DNA of 15,640 bases from JBBKWQ01 sp037969115 (GCA_037969115.1 JBBKWQ010000062.1:1-15640), one strand, 5' to 3'; counted from the first letter of the stretch, positions 1-6,889 are shown. The notes: a model not told the origin generated them from the letters alone. Program-made: numbers and translations.

Positions 1-168
1 CTCCTGACGGCGATGCGCATCGATCACCCCAGCGAGCGCCGACCCCGCTTCCCTCTTCGTCGCGTACGACTTCTTGGACTGTCGGCGACGCTCACCCTCG
101 TGCCACGAGATGTGCGCGATCCACGGCTTCTTGCGGTCGTCACGTCGGTAGACGGAACCATTCGCCAC
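1..168 (-). CDS. Tyrosine-type phage integrase, N-terminal fragment (cut by window edge)
   Basis: Only the first 56 codons are present; the gene runs off the left edge with the frame open to base 1. From a GTG at 168 the product begins MANGSVYRRDDRKKPW, followed by a Lys/Arg-rich stretch with KKSYATKREA. A Gly-Ser-Val/Ile-Tyr start, a tryptophan, and a 'T+reA' helix are typical of the N-terminal arm-type DNA-binding domain of actinobacterial phage or ICE integrases. The catalytic Arg-His-Arg-Tyr domain lies outside the window. GTG 168 is chosen because a clear GGAGG sits 5 nt upstream; an in-frame ATG at 228 would add 20 residues but lacks this support. The gene lies just downstream of the 3' end of tRNA-Arg(CCT), the usual position of an integrase beside its attachment site. 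It was read by translating the reverse strand. The family call is inferred from the N-terminus only. Confidence 0.7.
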   Translation of the reverse strand, partial: MANGSVYRRDDRKKPWIAHISWHEGERRRQSKKSYATKREAGSALAGVIDAHRRQE

Positions 169-199
169 CGGAGCCTCCAGGAGCAAAGCAGGAAATTCT

Positions 200-221
200 G
201 CTACCCAAACGCTACCCAAAC
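200..221. repeat. 11-bp tandem direct repeat between integrase and tRNA
   Basis: GCTACCCAAAC occurs twice back to back (200-210 and 211-221). The 11-bp period is about one helical turn. It lies upstream of the integrase start and downstream of the tRNA 3' end, where arm-type integrase or excisionase sites are usually found. The repeat is seen directly; the role is inferred. Confidence 0.7.
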
Positions 222-276
222 GGGTCATTCTCGTCAATCGAGAACCACCGTAGACCATCTACCAGTAAGTTTTCAG

Positions 277-349
277 CGCCCCTGGCAGGAATCGAACCTG
301 CGACACACGGTTTAGGAAACCGATGCTCTATCCACTGAGCTACAGAGGC
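277..349 (-). tRNA. tRNA-Arg (anticodon CCT, reads AGG)
   Basis: On the minus strand a 73-nt cloverleaf can be folded. The acceptor stem GCCTCTG pairs with CAGGGGC, with one G-T pair. The D stem is GCTC/GAGC. The anticodon loop is TTCCTAA, giving anticodon CCT. The T arm GCAGG-TTCGAAT-CCTGC is perfect. The discriminator base is G and no CCA is encoded (the next bases are CTG). The outer anticodon-stem pair is a T-T mismatch. The 3' end faces the integrase gene, so this gene is a likely integration target. Confidence 0.95.
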
Positions 350-474
350 GGGAACTCGTCGACACGGTCGCACGGCGCCCGCTTCGGCGAGCCAGCCTAG
401 GGCGATCAACGCCGCCGGGGTCGTCCATTCGGACCCATATCGGGGTGGCCGTGCGACAACACTCGAAGATGGGG

Positions 475-504
475 TTGTCGGAATACCAGACATTACGTTA
501 CAGT
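475..504 (+). promoter_or_regulatory. Candidate promoter of the PRC-barrel gene
   Basis: TTGTCG (475-480) and TACAGT (499-504) are separated by 18 bp and resemble actinobacterial -35 and -10 boxes. Transcription would begin near 511, about 30 nt before the ATG at 542. This rests on motif matching only. The rest of the 350-541 gap shows no gene. Confidence 0.35.
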
Positions 505-541
505 CATGTTTCTGAGATGACGATTCAGTGACAGGACTGTG

Positions 542-859
542 ATGGACTACCACCCCCACATCACGAGCTACAGCGGACACCAGGTGCTCGACGAGAGTGG
601 CGACGAGATCGGCACCATTACCGATGTCGTCTTCGAGGACGGCAGCACCACACCCGCCTGGTTCATCGTCGACCCGGGTTGGCTTCGTTCGAATCGGTTC
701 GTGCCCGCCGACGGCGCACACCAGAGCCCGAACGGCGACGTCATCGTCACCTACAACAAGCGGTGGGTCACGACCTCGCCAAAGGCCGGTGCCGAACGAG
801 TGTTGCCCAGTGAGAAACGACAAGCGTTGCTCACGCACTACCGCACCGTCGCCTGGTAA
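542..859 (+). CDS. PRC-barrel domain protein
   Basis: A small protein of 105 residues made almost entirely of one PRC-barrel fold. The pattern is GHQVLDESGDEIGTITDVV, then a Pro-Ala-Trp-Phe-Ile-Val strand, then VPADGAHQSPNGDVIV. PRC barrels occur in RimM (ribosome maturation) and in photosynthetic reaction centre H subunits. Stand-alone actinobacterial versions are common, and many are linked to stress or general metabolism, but their function is not settled. No signal peptide or membrane segment is visible, so it is probably cytoplasmic. A GTG at 539 immediately precedes the ATG at 542, and either could start the protein; the upstream AGG is a weak ribosome-binding site. The gene is convergent with the TRIC-type gene, with 6 bases between the stop codons. 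Confidence 0.85.
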   Translation: MDYHPHITSYSGHQVLDESGDEIGTITDVVFEDGSTTPAWFIVDPGWLRSNRFVPADGAHQSPNGDVIVTYNKRWVTTSPKAGAERVLPSEKRQALLTHYRTVAW

Positions 860-865
860 GGGCGG

Positions 866-1537
866 CTACGGCTCCACCGCTTCAGCGGTGAGCGGCCGCG
901 GCGCGTGCCAGCCGAATCGCAAGGCTGCGACGCGCAACACGAACACTGCGGCCGCCACGCCGACTCCGACGCCACCGACGTACCAGTCGCCGCGCCACGA
1001 GATCGCCACGGCAGTGGCGCCCAGCGCCGCCGGAATCGAGTACAGCACGCTGTCGGCTCTGAACATGTTCGGTTCCTCGCCCGCCAGTACGTCGCGCATG
1101 ACGCCGCCACCGACGGCGGTGATCACACCGAGCACGATCGCTCCCATCGACCCGACGCCGAACGTGAGCGCCTTCACCGTGCCCGTCACGCAGAACAGTC
1201 CGAGTCCGGCGGCGTCGAAAACGAGGCCGATGCGCAGCAACCGCCGGTCGATCAGCCCGTGGCCCACGAACACTGCTGCCGCTGCCAGCAGCGGCAGCGC
1301 CAGATACGCCTTGTCGCGAAAGGCGACGGGCGGGGCGTCCCCGAGCAACACATCGCGGATGAGACCGCCACCAAAACCCGTCACCGCGGCCAACACGACC
1401 ATCCCGACGACGTCGTAACCCTTCCGTACCGCGACAAGCCCACCCGACACTGCGAACACGAAGATGCCGATCAGGTCGAGCACACGCTCCACGTCGGCAT
1501 CGAGTCCGGTCAGCCCCAACTCGGGCGAAGCGAACAT
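866..1537 (-). CDS. TRIC/UPF0126-type membrane channel (YicG-like)
   Basis: A 223-residue integral membrane protein with two homologous halves, as in the UPF0126 (glycine transporter-like, prokaryotic TRIC) family. Each half has the signature Gly-Gly-Gly-(Leu/Val)-(Ile/Met)-Arg-Asp-Val-Leu: GFGGGLIRDVLLGD in the first and AVGGGVMRDVLAGE in the second. In characterised bacterial and archaeal TRIC channels these glycine-kinked helices form the pore of a trimeric K+ channel. About seven hydrophobic segments fill the chain, and the last 20 residues are polar. The start is taken as ATG 1537, 5 bases after the stop of the upstream flavoprotein-like gene; a TTG at 1546 overlapping that stop is an alternative. 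Either way the two genes are probably translationally coupled. Substrate and direction of transport cannot be read from the sequence. Confidence 0.9.
   Translation of the reverse strand: MFASPELGLTGLDADVERVLDLIGIFVFAVSGGLVAVRKGYDVVGMVVLAAVTGFGGGLIRDVLLGDAPPVAFRDKAYLALPLLAAAAVFVGHGLIDRRLLRIGLVFDAAGLGLFCVTGTVKALTFGVGSMGAIVLGVITAVGGGVMRDVLAGEEPNMFRADSVLYSIPAALGATAVAISWRGDWYVGGVGVGVAAAVFVLRVAALRFGWHAPRPLTAEAVEP
875..890. terminator. Possible bidirectional hairpin between convergent genes
   Basis: CACCGCT (875-881) and AGCGGTG (884-890) are perfectly complementary with a 2-base centre. In practice this would be a 6-bp stem with a 4-base loop. It lies in the last codons of the TRIC-type gene, 16 bases past the stop of the PRC-barrel gene. 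No U-tract follows, and the codons alone could explain the symmetry. Confidence 0.25.
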
Positions 1538-1542
1538 CGAGC

Positions 1543-1875
1543 TCAACCCACGGCCGGGGCGGGGCGATGCCGAACGGCCGATGTCGGCGTCACGACGACA
1601 TCGTCGCCGTCCACCGCTGCTTCGCCGTCGACGACGAGGCTGAAACCGTCGTCCGTGTCGCTACGAGGCGGGAAGACGACCGTCACTGCGGGACGCGCAG
1701 CCGAGTTGCGGCACGGTCGTCTGCCACCGGCGTCGAACCGAAGTGCACCGGCATCGACCGTTGGCACGAGAGCCACGAGATGCGGTCGTCCATCGTCGGA
1801 GACGGTGACGAGATAGCCGAAGCCCCACTCGCCGACTTCGGCCAGCAGTTCGTCGATGGGAACAACCACACTCAT
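1543..1875 (-). CDS. Pyridoxamine 5'-phosphate oxidase-like split-barrel protein
   Basis: A 110-residue protein of the PNPOx-like flavin/F420 split-barrel superfamily. It begins MSVVVPIDELLAEVG and continues with YLVTVSDDGRPHLVALVP, the strand-turn-strand (Thr-Val-x-x-Asp-Gly-x-Pro-His) typical of these proteins. Next come a strand ending in Leu-Arg-Phe and a Pro-Ala-Val-Thr-Val-Val-Phe-Pro-Pro strand. The family includes small FMN- or F420-binding oxidoreductases and non-catalytic cofactor-binding proteins, so the substrate is not predictable. ATG 1875 is preferred over GTG 1905 because TAGCGT lies 7 nt upstream of it, the arrangement of a leaderless actinobacterial transcript, while neither start has a good ribosome-binding site. 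It is the first gene of a two-gene minus-strand unit with the TRIC-type gene, and divergent from the DM13 gene. Confidence 0.75.
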   Translation of the reverse strand: MSVVVPIDELLAEVGEWGFGYLVTVSDDGRPHLVALVPTVDAGALRFDAGGRRPCRNSAARPAVTVVFPPRSDTDDGFSLVVDGEAAVDGDDVVVTPTSAVRHRPAPAVG

Positions 1876-1882
1876 GGGTGGC

Positions 1883-1888
1883 ACGCTA
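1883..1888 (-). promoter_or_regulatory. Candidate -10 box for leaderless transcription of the split-barrel gene
   Basis: On the minus strand TAGCGT (TANNNT) ends 7 nt before ATG 1875, so transcription would start at or next to the start codon. A small inverted repeat, TTTCG-AACA-CGAAA (1896-1909), lies directly upstream. No convincing -35 box is present. Confidence 0.35.
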
Positions 1889-1981
1889 ACTTTCTTTTCG
1901 AACACGAAACGGGCGGTAAACGGTGCCGAACGATCTCAACACTCGGGAATCGCCGCCGACCGGCTCACGGTTCGGACACGC

Positions 1982-2596
1982 ATGAGATCTTTCCTCGCGA
2001 ACTACAAGTTGAGCATCCCGGTTTTGGGCGCCGCCCTGATCGGCCTACTGTGGGTCGCCTTCGGCTTCTTCGGGCTGCACACCCTGTTCATCGACAAGAC
2101 CGTCGACGAGGCCGAACCGACCTTCGATCTGTCGCCGAGCGCGACAGTTGCTGCCGATTCAGCCGTCGAGATCGGCGACCCCGTTGACGAAACACCGGTC
2201 GACGAAACACCCGCCGAGACTCCGGTCGATGATTCCGCCGTTGACGACGCACCGGCTGTCGCGGCACCGGCCGTCGTCACGGAGTTCGTGGGCGAATTCA
2301 CCAGCGACGAGCACCCGACCAGTGGCCGAGCAGTCGTGCTCGGCAACGGAACCGGCCAGCGCTTCCTTCGCTTCGAGGACTTCGAGACCGACAACGGTCC
2401 AGATCTGAACGTCTGGCTCGTGAACAGTTCGGCAGGCGTGGACGACCGCTACGACCTGGGTGACCTGAAGGGCAACATCGGCGAACAGAACTACGAACTC
2501 CCGCCCGATGTCGACCTCGAAGCGTACGACCAGGTGTTCATCTGGTGCGTTCGCTTCGGCGTCAGTTTCGGAAACGCCGTCATCAGCGCCGCCTGA
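1982..2596 (+). CDS. Membrane-anchored DM13 domain protein
   Basis: A 204-residue protein in three parts. Residues 10-37 form one strongly hydrophobic membrane anchor (LSIPVLGAALIGLLW...). Residues about 41-100 are an acidic Pro/Thr/Val-rich linker with repeated VDETP-like units. The C-terminal ~105 residues are a DM13 domain. Visible domain signatures are GEFTSDEHPTSGRAVVL, the RFEDFETDNGPDLNVWL strand, the GDLKGNIGEQNYELP segment, and Val-Phe-Ile-Trp-Cys-Val-Arg-Phe near the end. That Cys is the nearly invariant residue of DM13 domains, for which an electron-transfer or redox role has been proposed. The topology suggests an extracytoplasmic domain on a flexible tether. ATG 1982 is chosen because the hydrophobic anchor follows at once; earlier in-frame starts would add an implausible polar stretch overlapping the divergent gene. 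Confidence 0.85.
   Translation: MRSFLANYKLSIPVLGAALIGLLWVAFGFFGLHTLFIDKTVDEAEPTFDLSPSATVAADSAVEIGDPVDETPVDETPAETPVDDSAVDDAPAVAAPAVVTEFVGEFTSDEHPTSGRAVVLGNGTGQRFLRFEDFETDNGPDLNVWLVNSSAGVDDRYDLGDLKGNIGEQNYELPPDVDLEAYDQVFIWCVRFGVSFGNAVISAA
2183..2212 (+). repeat. Two 15-bp coding repeats (VDETP units)
   Basis: Two adjacent 15-bp units, GTTGACGAAACACCG (2183-2197) and GTCGACGAAACACCC (2198-2212), match at 13 of 15 positions and encode Val-Asp-Glu-Thr-Pro twice. Diverged copies follow (AETP, VDDS, VDDAP). They form the tether of the DM13 protein and could vary in copy number. Confidence 0.7.
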
Positions 2597-2705
2597 TGTC
2601 ACAGCACTTGGGATTGACAACGCCGATCCCGTACGCGCCTGATGGGGTGAGCGGAGACCCTCGTCCTCCGCGTCCCGCACCCGTTTCGAAGTAAGGAGTC
2701 AAATC

Positions 2706-3341
2706 ATGGCCGTCCGCCTCGGCGACACCGCACCTGATTTCACCGCCACCACCACCCAGGGAGACGTCAGCTTCCACGACTGGCTCGGCGACTCGTGGGG
2801 TGTGCTCTTCAGCCATCCGAAGGACTTCACGCCCGTCTGCACCACCGAGCTCGGCTACGTGGCCAAGATCAAGCCCGAGTTCGAGAAGCGGAACGTCAAG
2901 GTCATCGGCCTCTCGGTCGACCCGGTCGACAGCCACGTCGAGTGGGAACACGACATCGAAGAGACCCAGGGCACTGCAGTGAACTTCCCGATGATCGCCG
3001 ACCCAGACCGCACCGTGGCCGATCTCTACGACATGATCCACCCGAATGCCGACGACACGCTCACCGTTCGTTCGGTCTTCGTGATCGGCCCCGACAAGAA
3101 GGTGAAGCTCACGCTCACCTACCCGGCATCGACCGGCCGCAACTTCGACGAAATCCTCCGAGTCATCGATTCACTCCAGCTCACCGCATATCAGAAGGTT
3201 GCCACGCCGGCGAACTGGAAGGACGGCGACGACGTGATCATCGTGCCGGCGCTGTCGAACGACGAGGCGAAGGAGCTGTTCCCGAAGGGCTGGAAGGAAC
3301 TCAAGCCTTACCTTCGCGTGACACCGCAGCCGAACAAGTAG
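2706..3341 (+). CDS. Prx6-type 1-Cys peroxiredoxin
   Basis: A 211-residue peroxiredoxin that reduces H2O2, alkyl hydroperoxides or peroxynitrite through a cysteine thiol in the cytoplasm. The active-site motif FTPVCTTE places the peroxidatic Cys at residue 45, with Thr42 and Pro43 before it and the conserved active-site Arg at 122 (TVRSVFVIGPD). No other cysteine exists in the protein, so it is a true 1-Cys enzyme that needs an external thiol or other reductant. The long C-terminal domain (GWKELKPYLRVTPQP) and the KVATPANWKDGDDVIIVP segment are typical of the Prx6 subfamily, and the length fits. The start is certain: AAGGAG at 2693-2698 lies 7 nt before the ATG. It is convergent with the cyclase gene, 20 bases apart. 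A perfect TTGACA (2614-2619) lies upstream, but no good -10 box is spaced from it. Confidence 0.95.
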   Translation: MAVRLGDTAPDFTATTTQGDVSFHDWLGDSWGVLFSHPKDFTPVCTTELGYVAKIKPEFEKRNVKVIGLSVDPVDSHVEWEHDIEETQGTAVNFPMIADPDRTVADLYDMIHPNADDTLTVRSVFVIGPDKKVKLTLTYPASTGRNFDEILRVIDSLQLTAYQKVATPANWKDGDDVIIVPALSNDEAKELFPKGWKELKPYLRVTPQPNK

Positions 3342-3347
3342 GCGCCG

Positions 3348-3361
3348 CGGCTCGTGGGCCG
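3348..3361. terminator. Short hairpin in the peroxiredoxin/cyclase convergent gap
   Basis: CGGCTC (3348-3353) can pair with GGGCCG (3356-3361), with one G-U pair, within the 20-bp gap between two convergent stops. With a realistic loop the stem is about 5 bp. There is no U-tract. A bidirectional terminator is possible but weakly supported. Confidence 0.3.
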
Positions 3362-6300
3362 TCAGTTCGCAGCCACCAAGCGTTCGGAGATCTCGGCCCA
3401 ACCGGGCTGAACGTGTGTGTCCGGCTCGCCCGGCATCACGCCCAAGAGGCGGGCAACCGCGCGGACGTAGGCGCTGATCACGACATCGTTGCTCGCCACT
3501 TCGAGATGCAGCATCTGGCGCACTCGCTCGTCGGCGTCGTCGGCACCGATCGCGCATGCCGCTGCGGTCCCGGCAGTCCACGACACGATCCGATCGAAGT
3601 AGCTCACGCCGTCATATCCAGCGACCCTGTCTGCGTCGGCGATGGCCCGGCGATAATCGCCGATCATCGCACTCGCGGTCGCACGTGCAGCCAGTACGAA
3701 GGGAGAGTCGGACTCACCGATGTCGCCAAGTGTTGCCAGCGCGCCGTCGGCGTCACCCGTTTGCAACTGGCCGAACGCCATCAGTGTCAAGCCTTCACCG
3801 ACGTTCGCACCGGTGGAGCCGAGACTCGCAACCGCATTCGATGCCAGTTCGGCGGTTCGCGCACCGTGTCCCATGTGCATGGCAGCGCCGGCGGCGGCGA
3901 TGCCGGGATAGGCCAACTCACCGAACGTGCCGGACAGAGCGAGCAGTTCCTCCGTCTCGCGCTGCGCTTCACCGAATCGGCCGAGCGCGATACGTGACCG
4001 AGTGAGAGTTCCCAGAGCCTGGATCGCGCCGAAGCGGTCTGTGATGCGCTGGAACCCGGCGAGTGAACGCTCGCCGTACTGCACGGCGTCCTCGAAGTCA
4101 CCGGCCCACAGCGACAGCGCAGCGAGCAGGTTCAGCATCATGGCAACACCCCACTCGTCGCCCCACCGGCGTGACTCGGCCAGCACTTCCTGGGCGAGCC
4201 GTTCGGCATCTGCCAGCTTGCGGCCGTGGAAGAACACGTACGCGAGTAGCCCTTTCGACCAATTCTGCCCTGCATGGTCGTCGAGCTCTTCGAATGCGAC
4301 GATCGTCGCATCGAGGCCCCGATGCGCTCGATCGAAATCTCCGTCGAGGAACCACACCCAGGCAAGGTTCTGACTCGTCCACGCTCGACCGTGAGCGTCA
4401 CCGAGGCGGTCGTAAATTGCGTCGGCGTCGCTGAGGAAACACTCGGCCTCACGCAGCGAGCCACCGAAGACCTCGGCAAAACCCCGCCCGCGTAGCGCCG
4501 TCGCGAGCCGGCGCTCATCGCCGAGCTCCCGAAAGATCTCGACGGCTTCCGACAGGTTTGCCTGAGCATCAGGGAGATCGCCCGCATTCTGATCGACCAC
4601 ACCCGTGAGGCGGAGTGCCTCACCTTCCAAGATCCGATCGCCCGCTGCCCGTGCACTCTCCAGCAGCTCGGCCAACGTCGCCCAGGCGAGCTTCGACGAC
4701 CGTGTCTCGACGAGACCATTGGCGTACAGATACAGCAGTCGGCGGCGGGCATCGGCATCACTGTCGTCGACCAGGTCGAGCGCACGATGTGCCAGTTCGA
4801 CGCCACGCTTCTGGCTCCCGACTCGATATGCAGCCTCTGCCGCCTCGATGAGGATGTGCACCGCGTCGTCTCGAGTCGAGGCGGGCACGCCTCCGATCGG
4901 GCCGAGCTCCTGGAGCAGCTCGGCCGCTGCCGCGGCGTGGTGAGCACGATCGTTCAACGTGGCGCCCTGACGTGTTGCCAGCCACCGTGACACTCCGACG
5001 TGGCGCAGGGCGCGGGACCGCTTGGTGATCGTCTGATAAGCGACCTCCCTCACCACGTCACTGCGGAACTGCCACCAGCCGGAGTCGATCGCGATCATGC
5101 CGGCGCTGTTCAACGCATCGAGATCATCGCGACGGAACACCTGACCCATCGCCGCAGCGAACTCGTCGAGTGCGACGACCGGACCTTCCTGCCCGAGCAC
5201 CGCTGCATTCTCGATGATCGCCCGTTGTCCGGGCGGAAACTGATCGAGTCGAGCGGCGATGAGCGCTCGGACCGACCCCGGCAATCCGGTGCCTTCGGCA
5301 AGATCGCCCGAGGTCGCCGCCAGTCGTGCCAGTTCGGTGAGGAACAGGGGATTACCACCACTTCGTTCGAAGAGCCGTCGGATCATCTCGTTGCTGACCG
5401 GGCGACCCACGACCGCGTCGATCAGAGCGGTCGAATCGATTTCATCGAGCGGACCGAGCGGCAACTTCATCGTGATGGCCCGCTCGATTGGCGGAGGCCA
5501 TTCCTCGTCGTCGCCCGGTCGATACGTGGTGACGATCAGCAGCGGCAAATCTGCCAGGCTGCGGGCAATCACCTCCAGCAGGTCGCGAAGCAGCGGGGCA
5601 GCCCACTGCAGATCATCGATCCACAACACCACCGGCCGCCGCGATGCACCCCAGCGCAAGATCGCGATGATTGCCGTGAACGCGGCCTCGCGAGCAGCCG
5701 CCGGCTCGAACTGATCGATCTCCGACGGGTGCCCCAGCAGGTGCGCGATCACCTCGACGAATCGTTCGGCCTTGGGCGCCGAGGCAGCGCTCCCGGTGAG
5801 CTCGTCGAACTGCGTCCGCGCACGCTGGCGGACCTCGGCCGAGTCCATGTCCCTCGTCAATCCATGTTGCGCGAGGACTCCACCGGTGATCGGCCACCAG
5901 ATGTTGAACTCGCCATACGGAGCGCACCTGCCCTCGACGATCACGGACGCTTCGACGGATGCATCGAACTCGGTGACGATCTGGTCGACGAGCCGCGTCT
6001 TGCCGACACCGGCCTCACCGACGACGGAGACGATCGCGCTGCGGCCGCCGTTGACCAGATCGATCACCGACCTCATCACCATCAGCTCGACCTGACGACC
6101 GACGAACGGCACCGGCGAACATCGACTGAGACGGTGGATGTAGTCGTGCGCAACGCCCGACGCGAGCCACACCTCCTCCCGTTGTTCCCGACCACGGATC
6201 ACTGCTTCTTCTGCGAGCTCGAACGTCACCGCGTCCGACACGAGTTCCCGCGTGACGTGTCCGACCAAGACCCCGCCGGGAGGAGCCAGTTCCTGCAACC

Positions 6301-6823
6301 GCGAGGCGGTGTTCACCACGTCGCCCATGGCGGTGTAATCGGTACCCGCCAATGTGCCGACGAGCACCTCGCCGGTGTTGATGCCGACCCGCAGCCTCGC
6401 GCCACCGACACCCTCGCGCCCCTCGACGTACTCGGCGAGTGTCTGATGCATCCGGAGACCGGCTCGGACGGCGCGCTCGGCGTCGTCCTCGTGCGCAGTG
6501 GGAGCACCGAACAGCGCGATGATCGCGTCGCCGAGCACCTTGTCGACACGCCCGCCGAAGCGCTCGACGTCGGCGACGAGTTGCTCGAACGCACCGTCGA
6601 CGAGACGCTTGACCTGTTCTGGGTCGCGGTGTTCGGCGAACGTGGTGAAGCCGACCAGGTCGGCAAACAGAACGGTGACGACCCGACGTTCCTCCGGCGA
6701 ACCGAAACCGATCGCGTGCCCGCAATTCGGGCAGAAACGCGCACCCATCGGCACATCTCGAGCACACGATGGGCACCGCACCCCCACATCGTACGGCGGC
6801 TGCGGATTCCTGCACCCACGCAT
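3362..6823 (-). CDS. Class III adenylate/guanylate cyclase fused to AAA-type ATPase and TPR-like repeats
   Basis: A very large signalling protein (1,153 residues from ATG 6823). Residues 17-34 hold a zinc ribbon (CPSC...CPNC). Residues about 47-210 are a class III cyclase domain with apparently complete catalytic residues: metal-binding Asp55 (FADLVGF) and Asp99 (LGDAI), substrate-selecting Lys95 and Asp168, and transition-state Asn171 and Arg175 (GDVVNTASRL). It should therefore make cAMP from ATP. An AAA/STAND-type ATPase follows, with Walker A GEAGVGKT (269-276) and Walker B VVLWIDDLQWA (Asp403-Asp404). The last ~500 residues are helical TPR-like repeats, probably for protein binding. No membrane segment or C-terminal HTH is seen. 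GTG 6787 and GTG 6781 are alternative starts close to the zinc ribbon, and none has a clear ribosome-binding site. The gene is divergent from the F420-type reductase gene, with a 15-bp dyad between them. Confidence 0.92.
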   Translation of the reverse strand: MRGCRNPQPPYDVGVRCPSCARDVPMGARFCPNCGHAIGFGSPEERRVVTVLFADLVGFTTFAEHRDPEQVKRLVDGAFEQLVADVERFGGRVDKVLGDAIIALFGAPTAHEDDAERAVRAGLRMHQTLAEYVEGREGVGGARLRVGINTGEVLVGTLAGTDYTAMGDVVNTASRLQELAPPGGVLVGHVTRELVSDAVTFELAEEAVIRGREQREEVWLASGVAHDYIHRLSRCSPVPFVGRQVELMVMRSVIDLVNGGRSAIVSVVGEAGVGKTRLVDQIVTEFDASVEASVIVEGRCAPYGEFNIWWPITGGVLAQHGLTRDMDSAEVRQRARTQFDELTGSAASAPKAERFVEVIAHLLGHPSEIDQFEPAAAREAAFTAIIAILRWGASRRPVVLWIDDLQWAAPLLRDLLEVIARSLADLPLLIVTTYRPGDDEEWPPPIERAITMKLPLGPLDEIDSTALIDAVVGRPVSNEMIRRLFERSGGNPLFLTELARLAATSGDLAEGTGLPGSVRALIAARLDQFPPGQRAIIENAAVLGQEGPVVALDEFAAAMGQVFRRDDLDALNSAGMIAIDSGWWQFRSDVVREVAYQTITKRSRALRHVGVSRWLATRQGATLNDRAHHAAAAAELLQELGPIGGVPASTRDDAVHILIEAAEAAYRVGSQKRGVELAHRALDLVDDSDADARRRLLYLYANGLVETRSSKLAWATLAELLESARAAGDRILEGEALRLTGVVDQNAGDLPDAQANLSEAVEIFRELGDERRLATALRGRGFAEVFGGSLREAECFLSDADAIYDRLGDAHGRAWTSQNLAWVWFLDGDFDRAHRGLDATIVAFEELDDHAGQNWSKGLLAYVFFHGRKLADAERLAQEVLAESRRWGDEWGVAMMLNLLAALSLWAGDFEDAVQYGERSLAGFQRITDRFGAIQALGTLTRSRIALGRFGEAQRETEELLALSGTFGELAYPGIAAAGAAMHMGHGARTAELASNAVASLGSTGANVGEGLTLMAFGQLQTGDADGALATLGDIGESDSPFVLAARATASAMIGDYRRAIADADRVAGYDGVSYFDRIVSWTAGTAAACAIGADDADERVRQMLHLEVASNDVVISAYVRAVARLLGVMPGEPDTHVQPGWAEISERLVAAN

Positions 6824-6848
6824 CGGCGCGTGCTGCAGAGTGCTGGGC

Positions 6849-6863
6849 TCGACCTCAGGTCGA
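6849..6863. promoter_or_regulatory. Perfect 15-bp inverted repeat (operator candidate)
   Basis: TCGACCT-C-AGGTCGA is a perfect 7+1+7 dyad in the 66-bp region between the divergent cyclase and reductase starts. It overlaps where a -35 box for the reductase would fall (about 6855-6860), given a -10-like CAGAAT at 6878-6883. The dyad is seen directly; regulator binding is inferred. Confidence 0.45.
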
Positions 6864-6877
6864 CGAGACGTTTGGTG

Positions 6878-6883
6878 CAGAAT
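6878..6883 (+). promoter_or_regulatory. Candidate -10 box of the F420-type reductase gene
   Basis: CAGAAT, one base from TAGAAT, ends 6 nt before ATG 6890. This would give a leaderless transcript. No ribosome-binding site is visible upstream of the ATG, which fits. The evidence is motif matching only. Confidence 0.3.
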
Positions 6884-6889
6884 CGAGAC

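Noticed and set aside
905..1816. Plus-strand open frame of 303 codons opposite the TRIC-type and split-barrel genes
   Set aside because: The composition is rich in His, Arg, Asp and Glu with no recognisable domain; both minus-strand genes have conserved motifs.
1896..1909. TTTCG-AACA-CGAAA inverted repeat as an operator
   Set aside because: Five-base arms are too short to stand out by themselves; noted only as context for the split-barrel promoter.
2614..2643. Promoter for the peroxiredoxin gene from a perfect TTGACA
   Set aside because: No TANNNT or other good -10 box lies 16-19 bp downstream, so I do not call a promoter.
5000..6889. Long plus-strand open frame through the cyclase region, continuing into the reductase gene
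   Set aside because: It is antisense to the well-supported cyclase-ATPase gene; only the part from 6890 shows family sequence. GC-rich codons on the other strand explain the openness.
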